NCBI GenBank assembly: GCA_964016875.1
Contig: OZ024724.1
Coordinates: 4,946,501 to 5,010,500 of the forward strand
Length of the DNA stretch: 64,000 bases
Direction of reading: 5' to 3'
Source: Fallopia convolvulus
Taxonomy: Eukaryota; Streptophyta; Magnoliopsida; Caryophyllales; Polygonaceae
In this document: positions 43,620 to 55,522 of the stretch, piece by piece
How the letters are laid out: every line of letters begins with the position of its first letter
Numbering within the stretch: the first letter of the stretch is position 1
The notes under the pieces: model-generated
Seen by the model: only the letters and a program-made list of their open reading frames with translations
The model's database searches: none
What the model was told of the DNA's origin: nothing
Position numbers and translations under genes: made by a program

Positions 43620-44879
43620 ATGACTAACAATCAAAGTTCCGACACTAGTCCTTCTGGCGGACATGGAAATCGAGAAGTTAACCTCGTCACTCACAATCAG
43701 TTACAAATCATACCTCCTACTGTTCCCACCGATCCTCAAACCGACACATCCACCGACCAAACTTTCAAGCCAAATGACCCTAACACGTTACCACAACCGA
43801 GGGTCGCATCCGACTCGGTTGTCATAGCCGAACTCAGGGCCTCTATGCTTGCCTTGCAAAAGGAATTAGAAAAGCAAAAGGAGGCACACAACTGATTTAT
43901 AGAAGTTTATGAAAGACAAATTGAATCTCTAACTCGTGAAAGAAATTTGCTTCAATCTCAGGTTCAATCACACGAACAATCTGGTCCAAGTCGACCAAGG
44001 GTTTCGGGAGCAATGGATCGTGAAGTTGTGCGACAATCGGAACTTGATGAACCTAATCACGTCGCACCGATTAACGAAGGACAGGCAACACGTTATCAGG
44101 TAAGTGGTAATACGCTTCGCGTTGTCCAAGAGGATGCCGAAGTCGTAGCTCTAAAAGAGTGGCTTAAAACCCTTGAGGACCGGTTTAGTCAGGTCCCAGG
44201 GAAACCTCAACCAATAGTCATGGAAAGGCGAGATGGTTATACCGAATCCCCCTTTGTCCCGGCTATTGCGAGAGTTGATATTTCGAAAAAGTATCACGTT
44301 CCCGATGTACCAAAGTACGAAGGAATGACTGATCCAGACCAAAATGTTACGGCTTTCAAACAAGCGATGAACATTAGCACTGTCCCATTCGAAATGAAAG
44401 AAGTGGTAATGTATTGCTGGTTCGGTAACACGTTATCTGGTCCATCTTTAAATTGGCATTCACATTTACCACTTGGAAGTATTTCATCATTTGTTGAATT
44501 GGTTGACAAGTTTAGACTCAGGTTTGCAAGTAGTCGACGCACCAAGAAACGTTCAAGCGACTTATATCACTTGGTGCAAAAACATGGAGAATCTTTGAAG
44601 ACGTTTCTAAATAGGTACAATGAGGAACTCGTCGCCATTGAAGAATGTGATGCCGCAACGTCGGTAGAAGCATTTCGAAGAGGGATATCCACAGGTAACC
44701 CCAAACTTTATGATGAATTAACTAAGTATCCTTGCTCCAACATTGATGAAGTACAGACAAAGGCGTTAGCACACATTCGACTAGAAGACGATGACCTCTT
44801 TGTCGCTGTCACGAGGGAAGTACTACGATCAGATCGGAAGCATGGGAAGCGCGAGTCAAGATATAGTCCGTACCCTTGA
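43620..44879 (+). pseudogene. Gypsy gag of the gag-only element, one stop
   Basis: From the ATG at 43620 (first in frame after the PBS) 419 codons run to TGA at 44877-44879, with one TGA at 43893-43895. The N-terminal part has a low-complexity start and then a coiled coil (AELRASMLALQKELEKQKEA, continued after the stop by IESLTRERNLLQSQ). The retrotransposon gag domain covers ~44290-44780: YHVPDVPKYEGMTDP, SLNWHSHLPLGSISSF, LVDKFRLRFAS, SLKTFLNRYNEE, EAFRRGI. This is a Tat/Ogre-like capsid. No zinc knuckle is visible, and pol is absent. A single nonsense change separates it from an open gene, in line with recent mobility by help from another element. Confidence 0.88.
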
Positions 44880-46361
44880 GAAAGGACATGACGTTCGAAT
44901 AAATTGAAGAGCTCGGGAACGCGTTACAAAGGTGGTTTTTGTCATTGAACTCGTAAGGAAATAAAATACAAACAAGTTATCAATCTACCATGTAAGCAAA
45001 ACTTTACTTCATGCTGGAACTAGATATTCCTCCATCAAAAAATCGGTATGAGTACTAGTTGTGAATTCTATCATGTTACATCTTTACTTTGAAGGTCAAT
45101 CCATAAAGTGAGCACTAACTTTTCTATGAAGAGTACAATGTCGATACCAGAATTATCTGGACGTGTTACAAAATAATTTTATGGTCGACTTCATTCCTAT
45201 CCAAACTGATGACACCTTACAAGAAACAATGCAAGTCGACAACAAGTTAGAAACAGGAAAATGATTACTACAAACAAATAGCGCATCAAATCAAGGAGGC
45301 GAAGGACTGGGGGTGGCATTGAGAACACCACTGAGGGTGGCCCGAGTCGTGCAATGAACATTCAAAGTAACGAACAACGAAAGTGGAACACGAGTCACTT
45401 ATTTTAAGCAAAGTCAAAATGTAATACACAAAGATTCATCACTTCTAAATCATCACGAACGTGTTAAGAGCTAGCAACATAATCTTCAGGTCAAAGGTAC
45501 TTTACCATTCCATTTTGCATATGCCAATAGATTCTTTTCATACTACACATCGGCCTTTGTAGCCCACCCGTACAACATCGGCCTTAGTCGCCAGCATACG
45601 AAACATCGGCCTTAGTCGCCAGTATACATCAAACAAAAACTAGCAAGGGACGCCTTGTGACGTTACAGGCCAAAACATGGGCCCTAGCCTTATGATCAGA
45701 CAAACAATGTGCACACATGACCGGTCAAAGATGCTAAGGTGGAGTACACCTAAGGCGCTCTAGAGCAAGGGGAGCCCTTAACCGCAAATGACATGTAACA
45801 ATGTACGTGCATATTACATTTGTCATTTGTGTCATCACACTACATATACAAAAAACTCCTTAGTACATTCTTACGCACGCGCGCTACAACAATTACAACA
45901 TCGACCTCTGTCGCCAGTACTTACAACATCGGCCTTTGTCGCCAAACACTTACAACATCGGCCTCTGTAGCCAAAGACTTACAACATCGGCCTCTGTAGC
46001 CAAACACTTACAACATCGGCCTTTGTAAGCGAAACACTTACATCATCGGCCTCTGTCGCCAGTGCTTACAACATCGGCCTATGTCGCCAGATCTTACAAC
46101 ATCGGCCTTTGTCGCCATCACTAAACCCCGGGTACATGTTATGACAAACGCTTCATCTTGATTAGCAGCTTGTCTTGTGAAAGCCTTCATTCAAAAGAAG
46201 CATACACAACACTACATCTTGATTAACTTCAAGTTTCACAAACCGACAAAGACAACCATGAGGAGATCATTAGTTTGACGACTTCAAGCAATGGTTCACA
46301 AAGCAAGTTTAAACCCGCACCAAAATATACGAGAGAAATTTTGATCGGGTTTGGGGGGTAT
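44880..46361. other. Noncoding part of gag-only element with minisatellite
   Basis: No ORF of note. The minisatellite takes 45546-45626 and 45895-46125. A purine tract TTTGGGGGGTAT precedes the 3' LTR. Confidence 0.8.
45895..46125 (+). repeat. ~28-bp minisatellite (ACAACATCGGCCTNTGTNGCC)
   Basis: About eight head-to-tail units of ACAACATCGGCCTYTGTMGCC plus a variable 6-9 base spacer; three more diverged units near 45546-45626. Copied again at 49473-49703 by the tandem duplication. Confidence 0.9.
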
Positions 46362-47169
46362 TGTTGGGCCCTAAAATATCGGGTTAATTTATGAGGTGGG
46401 ACCACGAAGGTAAGAGGAGATCGGAAGCAATTAAAGACAATATTCACCATTAATGGATCATTAAATTGCATGGAGGAAATCAAGGAGCATTAAAGGGGCG
46501 GTTGGAACGCATTAACAACGAAAATCATGGACGCCTTAAATGCCTAAAGCGTTGACAATTCAGCAGAAGCAGTAGCTGGTCAAAACTAGCCGTTGGAAAG
46601 CATTAATAACAAGGCGAGATTCTCGGGATTGACTCATAAATGACCAGAATGTAAGCCTATAAAAGGGGAGGAAGAACATCAGCAAAGGGAGATTGACATT
46701 CTCTCGGACTCACTCTTATACGCTCTCTCTACAACAAAACAATCTACATACAATTGTATTTTTATTCTTCGATTATTCATCCACGATTTCAAAAGCTATT
46801 TGCTATTCATCTTCACTTTTGCATACTCATCAATTGTTCTTCTACATCTGAATGGAATCATAGTGAAGTTTACCCTCGTTATTCTATATTTTTGCCTATT
46901 TATTTCGATATCTATTATTTTACCAATTAATGTGTCTATTACTTATCATTGGTATCTTGAATCATAAGGAGTAACTCGTAGCAGTGCAATTACAATCTTA
47001 TTTCACTATTTTGAATTCATATCTCTTTCTATATTTGTTTACTAGTTCATTTGCTATTTCTCTTCTTGAATCTCATACCATTGCAAATTAACGTGTTTAA
47101 ACTGGTTTTTTACTAGAGTTCCCTCATTATAGCAGATAACGCGTTTACGTGTTAAATCTGCCCAAAACA
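46362..47169 (+). repeat. 3' LTR of gag-only element (808 bp)
   Basis: TGTTGGGCCC to CCCAAAACA, after the purine tract. Duplicated at 49940-50747. Confidence 0.93.
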
Positions 47170-47235
47170 AACACTAAGTCCAAAGAATAGTTCATTTTGA
47201 TTCCTAATTTCATTCCCATTTCAAGAAACATACTT

Positions 47236-47385
47236 AATAAGAATGACGAGATTGATTTTGGCTGAATGAGTTGCCTTGATTTGATTAGAACAAGTGTTTA
47301 TATAATACATCAGATAATTAACTAAGGCTAGAATCTATAGAATATCAACAGAAAAGATATAAAAAATATTACGGAATATTAATCT
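47236..47385 (-). repeat. LTR remnant of RE1-like element (left)
   Basis: ~150 bp, AATAAGAATGACGAGATTG... to GGAATATTA, ~85% like 54118-54265. Copied at 50814-50963. Confidence 0.75.
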
Positions 47386-48064
47386 CGTCAGCCATGAAGA
47401 TCCCGAATGAAGCATGAAGATCCCGAATGCCCAACTTGCCCAATAACGTTTGAAACTGTTGAGAACCAAGAGCTTTAGTGAAAATATCAGCTGGTTGTAA
47501 ATGTGTGCGAATGTGTCTCGTGCAAACAGAACCAGCTAAGAGGAGATCCCGAATAAAATGACAGTCAACCTCAATGTGCTTAGTCCGGTCATGAAAAACA
47601 GGATTAGCAGCAATGTGTAGAGCGGCCTGACTATCACAAAATAACTGCATAGGACCAGAATGACTAACTCCAAGAGACCGAAGTAAAGACTTCAGCCAAA
47701 TCAACTCACAATAGGCAGTTGCCTTGGCCCTGTATTCTACTTCAGCAGAAGAATGAGAGTCATCTTTTTGCTTCTTAGTCCGCCACGAAATAGGTGAAGA
47801 ACCAAGCTGAACAAAATACCTTGTAATGGATGAACGAGTAAGTGGACATGTAGTATAGTCAGAATCACATAATGACGTAAGCTCCACATTACACTCACTA
47901 GGAAGGCAAACACCTTGACCATGATGTCCCTTCAAATACCGAATAACTCTGATGGTAGTGTCCCAATGATCAACAGTAAGGTCCTGCGTGAACTGAGCCA
48001 AAGTATGAACACCATAACAGATCTCTGGACGAGTAATAGTCAAATAAATCAGGCGATCAATCAA
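47369..48064 (-). pseudogene. Copia RNase H, RE1-like, copy 1
   Basis: 231 open codons with the RT-RH connection (ARLIYLTITRPEI-like start, FTQDLTVDHWD) and RNase H: LCDSDYTTCPLTRSSITRYFV, SSAEVEYRAKATAYCELIWL, LFCDSQAALHIAANPVFHDR, then KHIEVDCHFIRDLL and ADIFTKALG. Some usual residues are changed (DADWAG became DSDYTT, AEAEYR became AEVEYR), typical of decay. It ends in ADEINIP, where it runs into the LTR remnant, so no purine tract remains. The identical second copy is at 50947-51642. Confidence 0.88.
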
Positions 48065-48295
48065 GCGTCGAAACGGATCAAGAGATTCAAATTTCGGCTA
48101 AGTGGAAAGAGCAAGTCGATGGTTCTGTTCCATCGGAAAAACACAAGGCTTGCTAGCCAACAAACTAGCCGCACTCAATATATCCATGGTGTACTTCCGT
48201 TGGCACAAATACAGACCACCAACAGAGCAAGCTATCTCAATGCCCAAAAAATATTTCAAAGGTCACAAGTCCTTCATGTGAAATCAAGAACTCGG

Positions 48296-49111
48296 CTAAC
48301 CTTTGAACTTAGAAATCGCAATGGAATCATTACCAGCAACAATAAGATCATCAACATAGACTAGAACATGAAGAACAACACCAGAGCAGTTATATGAAAA
48401 CAAGGAGTAATCAGCAAGGGACTGAACAAATCCGAAACCACGTAGAGTCGTAGCCAACTTAGCAAACCAATTCCTTGGAGCCTGCTGGAGACCATACAAG
48501 GACCTGTTCAAACGACAGAACTGACCATCCATATGATTAGAAAAAACAAGAGGAGGGCGCATATACACCTCTTCGTGCAACTCTCCATGTAAGAATGCAT
48601 TGTGCACATCCATCTGATGTAACTCCCAATTCTTAGCAGCAGCAACTGCTAGAAAAGTACGAACTGAAACCATTTTCGCCACTAGGGCAAAAGTCTCCTT
48701 ATAATCAATGCCTTCCTTCTGATTGTTCCCAAGAACAACCAAACGCGCCTTAAAGCGCTCAATAGAACCATCAGATTTCCGCTTGATTTTGTACACCCAT
48801 TTACAGCCAATCAGCTTTTTCCCTGCCGGAAGAGAAGTCATAGTCCAGGTACCATTACGCTCAAGAGCGTCAATTTCGGCCTCCATGGCCTTTCGCCACC
48901 GAGGATCCCGAGCGGCAGCATAGAAAGAATGTGGCTCTGTAACAGACTCAACAGACGCAGCAAAAGCAGTGTGTCCAACAGAAAATCGATCAAAAGAGAC
49001 ATAATTAGCTATGGGATAGGATGTACTCGACGAGCTTGACAGTTGAGGTGAAGAGGACCGTGATGTTTCTTGTTTCCGCACAGTGTTGCAAATAAAGCCA
49101 CGTAGCTTCAC
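48296..49111 (-). pseudogene. Copia RT, RE1-like, copy 1
   Basis: 271 codons from the linker into reverse transcriptase: WRKAMEAEIDALERNGTW, CKWVYKIKRKSDGSIERFKA, QMDVHNAFLHGELHEEVYM, YGLQQAPRNWF and the catalytic YVDD (complement of 48346-48357), with LIVAGN after it. The frame breaks at ~48296, and the ~75 codons linking it to RNase H are in other frames. The second copy is at 51874-52689. The catalytic box is intact in both. Confidence 0.9.
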
Positions 49112-49260
49112 AAATGGGATGCGATCACGGGTAGAACGACGAGTAGGGACTTGAGTAGTGACAAGAGAGGACTGAACCCCACCACTCCCATTAACTGCCT
49201 GTGATGGGGCATCTGAGGTGCTTGGTATTAAATTGGCTTAGATTGGCCTCAAGGGAAGAT

Positions 49261-49278
49261 TGTTTCCGCACAGTGTTA
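49261..49278. other. Templated filler at tandem duplication junction
   Basis: TGTTTCCGCACAGTGTTACA here matches 49071-49090 in 19 of 20 bases and joins the end of copy 1 to the start of copy 2. It is absent after copy 2. Confidence 0.8.
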
Positions 49279-49939
49279 CAAACAATGTGCACACATCACC
49301 GGTCAAAGATGCTAAGGTGGAGTACACCTAAGGCGCTCTAGAGCAAGGGGAGCCCTTAACCGCAAATGACATGTAACAATGTACGTGCATATTACATTTG
49401 TCATTTGTGTCATCACACTACATATACAAAAAACTCCTTAGTACATTCTTACGCACGCGCGCTACAACAATTACAACATCGACCTCTGTCGCCAGTACTT
49501 ACAACATCGGCCTTTGTCGCCAAACACTTACAACATCGGCCTCTGTAGCCAAAGACTTACAACATCGGCCTCTGTAGCCAAACACTTACAACATCGGCCT
49601 TTGTAAGCGAAACACTTACATCATCGGCCTCTGTCGCCAGTGCTTACAACATCGGCCTATGTCGCCAGATCTTACAACATCGGCCTTTGTCGCCATCACT
49701 AAACCCCGGGTACATGTTATGACAAACGCTTCATCTTGATTAGCAGCTTGTCTTGTGAAAGCCTTCATTCAAAAGAAGCATACACAACACTACATCTTGA
49801 TTAACTTCAAGTTTCACAAACCGACAAAGACAACCATGAGGAGATCATTAGTTTGACGACTTCAAGCAATGGTTCACAAAGCAAGTTTAAACCCGCACCA
49901 AAATATACGAGAGAAATTTTGATCGGGTTTGGGGGGTAT

Positions 49940-50747
49940 TGTTGGGCCCTAAAATATCGGGTTAATTTATGAGGTGGGACCACGAAGGTAAGAGGAGATC
50001 GGAAGCAATTAAAGACAATATTCACCATTAATGGATCATTAAATTGCATGGAGGAAATCAAGGAGCATTAAAGGGGCGGTTGGAACGCATTAACAACGAA
50101 AATCATGGACGCCTTAAATGCCTAAAGCGTTGACAATTCAGCAGAAGCAGTAGCTGGTCAAAACTAGCCGTTGGAAAGCATTAATAACAAGGCGAGATTC
50201 TCGGGATTGACTCATAAATGACCAGAATGTAAGCCTATAAAAGGGGAGGAAGAACATCAGCAAAGGGAGATTGACATTCTCTCGGACTCACTCTTATACG
50301 CTCTCTCTACAACAAAACAATCTACATACAATTGTATTTTTATTCTTCGATTATTCATCCACGATTTCAAAAGCTATTTGCTATTCATCTTCACTTTTGC
50401 ATACTCATCAATTGTTCTTCTACATCTGAATGGAATCATAGTGAAGTTTACCCTCGTTATTCTATATTTTTGCCTATTTATTTCGATATCTATTATTTTA
50501 CCAATTAATGTGTCTATTACTTATCATTGGTATCTTGAATCATAAGGAGTAACTCGTAGCAGTGCAATTACAATCTTATTTCACTATTTTGAATTCATAT
50601 CTCTTTCTATATTTGTTTACTAGTTCATTTGCTATTTCTCTTCTTGAATCTCATACCATTGCAAATTAACGTGTTTAAACTGGTTTTTGACTAGAGTTCC
50701 CTCATTATAGCAGATAACGCGTTTACGTGTTAAATCTGCCCAAAACA
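49940..50747 (+). repeat. Duplicated LTR of gag-only element
   Basis: Copy of 46362-47169 made by the tandem duplication, not by transposition. Confidence 0.93.
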
Positions 50748-50946
50748 AACACTAAGTCCAAAGAATAGTTCATTTTGATTCCTAATTTCATTCCCATTTC
50801 AAGAAACATACTTAATAAGAATGACGAGATTGATTTTGGCTGAATGAGTTGCCTTGATTTGATTAGAACAAGTGTTTATATAATACATCAGATAATTAAC
50901 TAAGGCTAGTATTTATAGAATATCAACAGAAAAGATATAAAAAATA

Positions 50947-51642
50947 TTACGGAATATTAATCTCGTCAGCCATGAAGATCCCGAATGAAGCATGAAGATC
51001 CCGAATGCCCAACTTGCCCAATAACGTTTGAAACTGTTGAGAACCAAGAGCTTTAGTGAAAATATCAGCTGGTTGTAAATGTGTGCGAATGTGTCTCGTG
51101 CAAACAGAACCAGCTAAGAGGAGATCCCGAATAAAATGACAGTCAACCTCAATGTGCTTAGTCCGGTCATGAAAAACAGGATTAGCAGCAATGTGTAGAG
51201 CGGCCTGACTATCACAAAATAACTGCATAGGACCAGAATGACTAACTCCAAGAGACCGAAGTAAAGACTTCAGCCAAATCAACTCACAATAGGCAGTTGC
51301 CTTGGCCCTGTATTCTACTTCAGCAGAAGAATGAGAGTCATCTTTTTGCTTCTTAGTCCGCCACGAAATAGGTGAAGAACCAAGCTGAACAAAATACCTT
51401 GTAATGGATGAACGAGTAAGTGGACATGTAGTATAGTCAGAATCACATAATGACGTAAGCTCCACATTACACTCACTAGGAAGGCAAACACCTTGACCAT
51501 GATGTCCCTTCAAATACCGAATAACTCTGATGGTAGTGTCCCAATGATCAACAGTAAGGTCCTGCGTGAACTGAGCCAAAGTATGAACACCATAACAGAT
51601 CTCTGGACGAGTAATAGTCAAATAAATCAGGCGATCAATCAA
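50947..51642 (-). pseudogene. Copia RNase H, RE1-like, copy 2
   Basis: Translates identically to 47369-48064. Part of the 3578-bp tandem duplication. Confidence 0.88.
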
Positions 51643-51873
51643 GCGTCGAAACGGATCAAGAGATTCAAATTTCGGCTAAGTGGAAAGAGCAAGTCGATGG
51701 TTCTGTTCCATCGGAAAAACACAAGGCTTGCTAGCCAACAAACTAGCCGCACTCAATATATCCATGGTGTACTTCCGTTGGCACAAATACAGACCACCAA
51801 CAGAGCAAGCTATCTCAATGCCCAAAAAATATTTCAAAGGTCACAAGTCCTTCATGTGAAATCAAGAACTCGG

Positions 51874-52689
51874 CTAACCTTTGAACTTAGAAATCGCAAT
51901 GGAATCATTACCAGCAACAATAAGATCATCAACATAGACTAGAACATGAAGAACAACACCAGAGCAGTTATATGAAAACAAGGAGTAATCAGCAAGGGAC
52001 TGAACAAATCCGAAACCACGTAGAGTCGTAGCCAACTTAGCAAACCAATTCCTTGGAGCCTGCTGGAGACCATACAAGGACCTGTTCAAACGACAGAACT
52101 GACCATCCATATGATTAGAAAAAACAAGAGGAGGGCGCATATACACCTCTTCGTGCAACTCTCCATGTAAGAATGCATTGTGCACATCCATCTGATGTAA
52201 CTCCCAATTCTTAGCAGCAGCAACTGCTAGAAAAGTACGAACTGAAACCATTTTCGCCACTAGGGCAAAAGTCTCCTTATAATCAATGCCTTCCTTCTGA
52301 TTGTTCCCAAGAACAACCAAACGCGCCTTAAAGCGCTCAATAGAACCATCAGATTTCCGCTTGATTTTGTACACCCATTTACAGCCAATCAGCTTTTTCC
52401 CTGCCGGAAGAGAAGTCATAGTCCAGGTACCATTACGCTCAAGAGCGTCAATTTCGGCCTCCATGGCCTTTCGCCACCGAGGATCCCGAGCGGCAGCATA
52501 GAAAGAATGTGGCTCTGTAACAGACTCAACAGACGCAGCAAAAGCAGTGTGTCCAACAGAAAATCGATCAAAAGAGACATAATTAGCTATGGGATAGGAT
52601 GTACTCGACGAGCTTGACAGTTGAGGTGAAGAGGACCGTGATGTTTCTTGTTTCCGCACAGTGTTGCAAATAAAGCCACGTAGCTTCAC
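51874..52689 (-). pseudogene. Copia RT, RE1-like, copy 2
   Basis: Translates identically to 48296-49111, with YVDD as the complement of 51924-51935. Confidence 0.9.
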
Positions 52690-52805
52690 AAATGGGATGC
52701 GATCACGGGTAGAACGACGAGTAGGGACTTGAGTAGTGACAAGAGAGGACTGAACCCCACCACTCCCATTAACTGCCTGTGATGGGGCATCTGAGGTGCT
52801 TGGTA

Positions 52806-54117
52806 TTAAATTGGCTTAGACGGCCTCAAGGGAAGATTGGACCCCACTCCCGCTGACATCCGTTTGCGTTGGAGAATCAGTGGAGCTAGGTAATGGTTCT
52901 TTAATGGTGACAAGAGGAGATTGAACCCCACTCCCCCTGTCATCCATTTGCGTTGGGGCCACAGGTCTTGAGTAATACCATAAACAGATGGGTGAACATC
53001 AATAGTAGAATAATGGTCAGCAGTAGGCATGGAATCAGCAGGTTGATATGGAAATTTAGTCACATAAAAAATGACATCACGGGAGACGAACCGTTCTTTA
53101 GTGTCAAGGTCAAGAACTTTCCAACCTTTTTGTCCATTCGGATAGCCAATAAAAACACATTTTCTAGCTCTAGGAGAAAATTTGTTTGTTGATTTTGGAA
53201 TGATAGATGCATAACAAAGACAACCAAAGCTTCGAAGGTTATCATAACTAGGTGGTCGACCATAAAGCAATTCAAAAGGCGTCCGGTTTTGTAAAATTGG
53301 AGTGGGCGTTCAGTTTATTAAATAACAAGCAGTAAGGACATAGTCTCCCCAAAAATGTAGAGGCAAATTAGCATGAAATCGCAAAGCACGGGCAACATTC
53401 AAAATATGACGGTGTTTTCGTTTAGCCCTACCATTTTGTTGAGGAGTTCCAACACGTGAGGTTTCAAACAAAATACCATTTTCATCAACGAAAGATCGTA
53501 AGTTGGTCAGTTCCATTATCACTTCGAATACATTTAACATTTTTTTATCAAATTGTCGACTTGTCATGGCACAAAATTTTGGAATCAAAGAAGCAACCTC
53601 GGTTTTATGTTTCATAAGGAAAGCCCAAACACAACGAGAAAAATCATCAACAATAGTAAGAAAATAATGAGCTCCTTGAGCAGATGGGGTCCGATAAGGA
53701 CCCCACACTTCACACTGAATCAAATAAAACATATCGGAAGCATGTGTTTGACTAATCGGAAACGAAGGATGAGATTGTTTAGCCCTATGACAACTATCAC
53801 ACGGTTCCAATGGTTCAGTTATTTTAACATTAGGCAATAACTTAAGGACATAGAGTGAGGGATGACCAATTCGAGAATGCCACAAGGCGGGTGAAGCTAC
53901 ATCCATCCGTGAAGCATGAGCCTGATGCGCAGCCGCACGAAACCAATAGACACCATTCCTCTCCTCACCCGCTCCAATCAAACTCATCGAAGTGCGATCC
54001 TGTAGAATACATAACTTATCAGTCAAACGAGCAACACAATTCTGATCTTTAAGCAACTAAGCAAGTGATATCAAATTGCAAGTCAAATGTGGAATAACAA
54101 GAACATTATGTAACACA
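52806..54117 (-). pseudogene. Copia protease end and integrase, RE1-like
   Basis: From the right: protease end (VLVIPHLTCNLIS), a TAG, then GAG-pre-integrase (LWHSRIGHPSLYVLKLL near 53880, CDSCHRAKQSHPSF near 53800), integrase core starting CEVWGPYRTPS near 53700. The usual catalytic Asp of CDVWGP is Glu here. IVDDFSRCVWAF follows. The second catalytic block (usually a DNGTEF type) is garbled near 53520, GTPQQNGRAKRKHRHIL carries Lys where the catalytic Glu should be, and a frame change at ~53290 leads to LYGRPPSYDNLRSFGCLCY and a C-terminal part ending near 52806. All three catalytic positions of this integrase are thus damaged. Confidence 0.85.
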
Positions 54118-54265
54118 AATAAGAATGACGGGATTGATTTTGGCTGAATGAGTTGCCTTATTTTCATTAGAACGAGTGTTTATATAATACATGAGATAAT
54201 TAACTAAAGCTAGAATCTACAGAATATTAACAGAAAAGATATACAAAATATTATAGAATATTATA
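54118..54265 (-). repeat. LTR remnant of RE1-like element (right)
   Basis: ~148 bp similar to 47236-47385. It abuts protease coding text, so the primer site, gag and most of protease were deleted. Confidence 0.72.
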
Positions 54266-54635
54266 TTTCCAATAATACTAAACATGGCCTGAATACTCCT
54301 ATTCAGGCCTATTACCAAATGAATAGAACTACTTGAAATGAATATATCGGAATGATCTCATTGTACGCTGACATATTAATTTGGACGAAGTATAGCTGAA
54401 TAGTTAGATCGTGAGATCGACTTTATAAATAAATAAAAAAGTTTGGTTGATTTGATCAATTAATGCCAGTTGAGGCAGTCGTCACTGCCCAAAACAAATA
54501 ATATCGCAATGAATGAGTAATTGAATTATAAGCTAGGTTGACAATGTACAAACAATTCCATGATTAATTAAAGCTAGTAAACTATTTAATGAAATTAAAT
54601 TGCAGTGTAATCTAAGATCGAATTAACCAATCAAT
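54266..54635 (+). promoter_or_regulatory. Upstream region of DUF26 gene
   Basis: AT-rich, gene-free. TATAAAT at 54424-54430 could be the TATA box, leaving a ~180-bp leader. Confidence 0.4.
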
Positions 54636-55522
54636 TTGATGAAGGCGATGATGATAGCTTTGGCTGCATCAAGATCCCTAGAATTCTTGATCGTGTTCAT
54701 CCTCCTCCTCTCTCTAAGAAACCATGTAACCGCTCAACTACCCACAAGCCCTACCCACTTCATGAACGTATGCTTTAACAGCAGCGGCTTCTACTCCAAT
54801 AACAGCGCGTACGTCAACAACCTTAACCTCGTACTCTCCGACCTCGTCTCCAACCCTTCCTCCGTTGAGCTTCCCTCTCACAGCTCCTCCGCGGGCTCCG
54901 CGTACGGTGTCTACTACTGCCGGGAAGACATCTCCCCGCAGCTCTGCTCCGAGTGCGTCCAAGCCGCCACCAAACACACGCTGGCGGGAGGGGCGTGTTT
55001 CCTCAAAATGGAGGTCGTGATCTGGTACAAAGAGTGCATGCTCCAGTACTCGAACGTGTCCATGCTAGGGGTCATTGAGGATTTCCCCCAATCGTGGTGG
55101 AACAGCATCGCAAACATGTCGAATCCGGACGTGTTCCTCAAGGTCCTCGACAGCAACATGAAGAGCATCATGCAGAAGGCGGCCTACGAGAATGGCTCTC
55201 GAGGGTTTGCGACGGGCAAGGAGGAGGTGAACCCGATAGAGACGTTGTACTCGCTTGTGCAGTGTAGGCCCGACATCAACGGCTCTGCTTGTGAGACCTG
55301 TCTCCTATCGGTGTTCAGGTATATTATCATTTGTTGCAGGTACTCTGCGTAGTGGGTCTACGTGGTCTATCCGAGTTGTCAATACATGTATAGTCTTATC
55401 CCTTTCTACTTCACCAACACTGCTCCGCCCGTCCTTGTTCCATCATCCCCGCCTTCATCACAAAACTCAACCGATACGTTTTCCTCGTTCAGCTTACAAT
55501 TGGCCTTTTCATTGATAGTATA
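54636..55522 (+). pseudogene. Cysteine-rich DUF26 (CRK/CRRSP-type) protein, early stop and 3' truncation
   Basis: The ATG at 54636 starts 238 open codons: a signal peptide (hydrophobic 15-31, FLIVFILLLSL) and two DUF26 (Gnk2/stress-antifungal) domains with their C-x8-C-x2-C motifs at Cys95/104/107 and Cys210/219/222. Several NxS/T sites suit an apoplastic protein. A TAG at 55350-55352 falls inside domain 2, after CC-RYSA. Directly beyond it the same frame goes on with WVYVVYP and SCQYMYSLIPFYF, the normal end of such a domain, and a Ser/Pro-rich linker. At 55523 a SIRE-like LTR begins. Plant DUF26 proteins are cysteine-rich receptor kinases or secreted proteins. A kinase part, if there was one, lies beyond the insertion, outside the window. 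The 5' part has higher GC than its surroundings, as host exons often do. Confidence 0.85.

Larger units (their letters stand above)
42776..47169 (+). mobile_element. Gag-only Ty3/gypsy element, TSD AACAC
   Basis: LTRs at 42776-43550 and 46362-47169, exact 5-bp duplication AACAC at 42771-42775 and 47170-47174. PBS ATTGGAGCCCACCGTGGGG (43551-43569), of a type seen in Tat-like elements. One gag gene, then ~1.5 kb of noncoding DNA with a minisatellite and a purine tract. No protease, RT or integrase: a non-autonomous element. Its right part is included in a tandem duplication. Confidence 0.92.
45701..49278. repeat. Tandem duplication, copy 1 (period 3578 bp)
   Basis: All features between match 49279-52836 at +3578 with only about four substitutions and a 1-bp indel that I could see. 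It spans the right part of the gag-only gypsy element and the left part of the RE1-like copia remnant. Confidence 0.96.
49279..52836. repeat. Tandem duplication, copy 2
   Basis: Same content as 45701-49258. After 52836 the sequence goes on into unique copia DNA, so copy 2 keeps the original right-hand context and copy 1 the original left-hand one. Confidence 0.95.
47236..54265 (-). mobile_element. RE1-like Ty1/copia remnant, minus strand
   Basis: Right to left: a short LTR-like piece (54118-54265), the end of protease, integrase, RT, RNase H, and a second LTR-like piece (47236-47385). Gag and most of protease are missing: protease text meets the LTR piece directly at ~54118. Part of it is doubled by the tandem duplication. 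Confidence 0.85.

Noticed and set aside
45895..46125. Regularly spaced repeats as a CRISPR-like array
   Set aside because: The 'spacers' are 6-9 bases and near-identical. It is an ordinary minisatellite inside a plant retroelement.
47915..51942. Plus-strand 149-codon frames present twice
   Set aside because: Antisense shadows of the copia RT-RNase H region, doubled by the tandem duplication.
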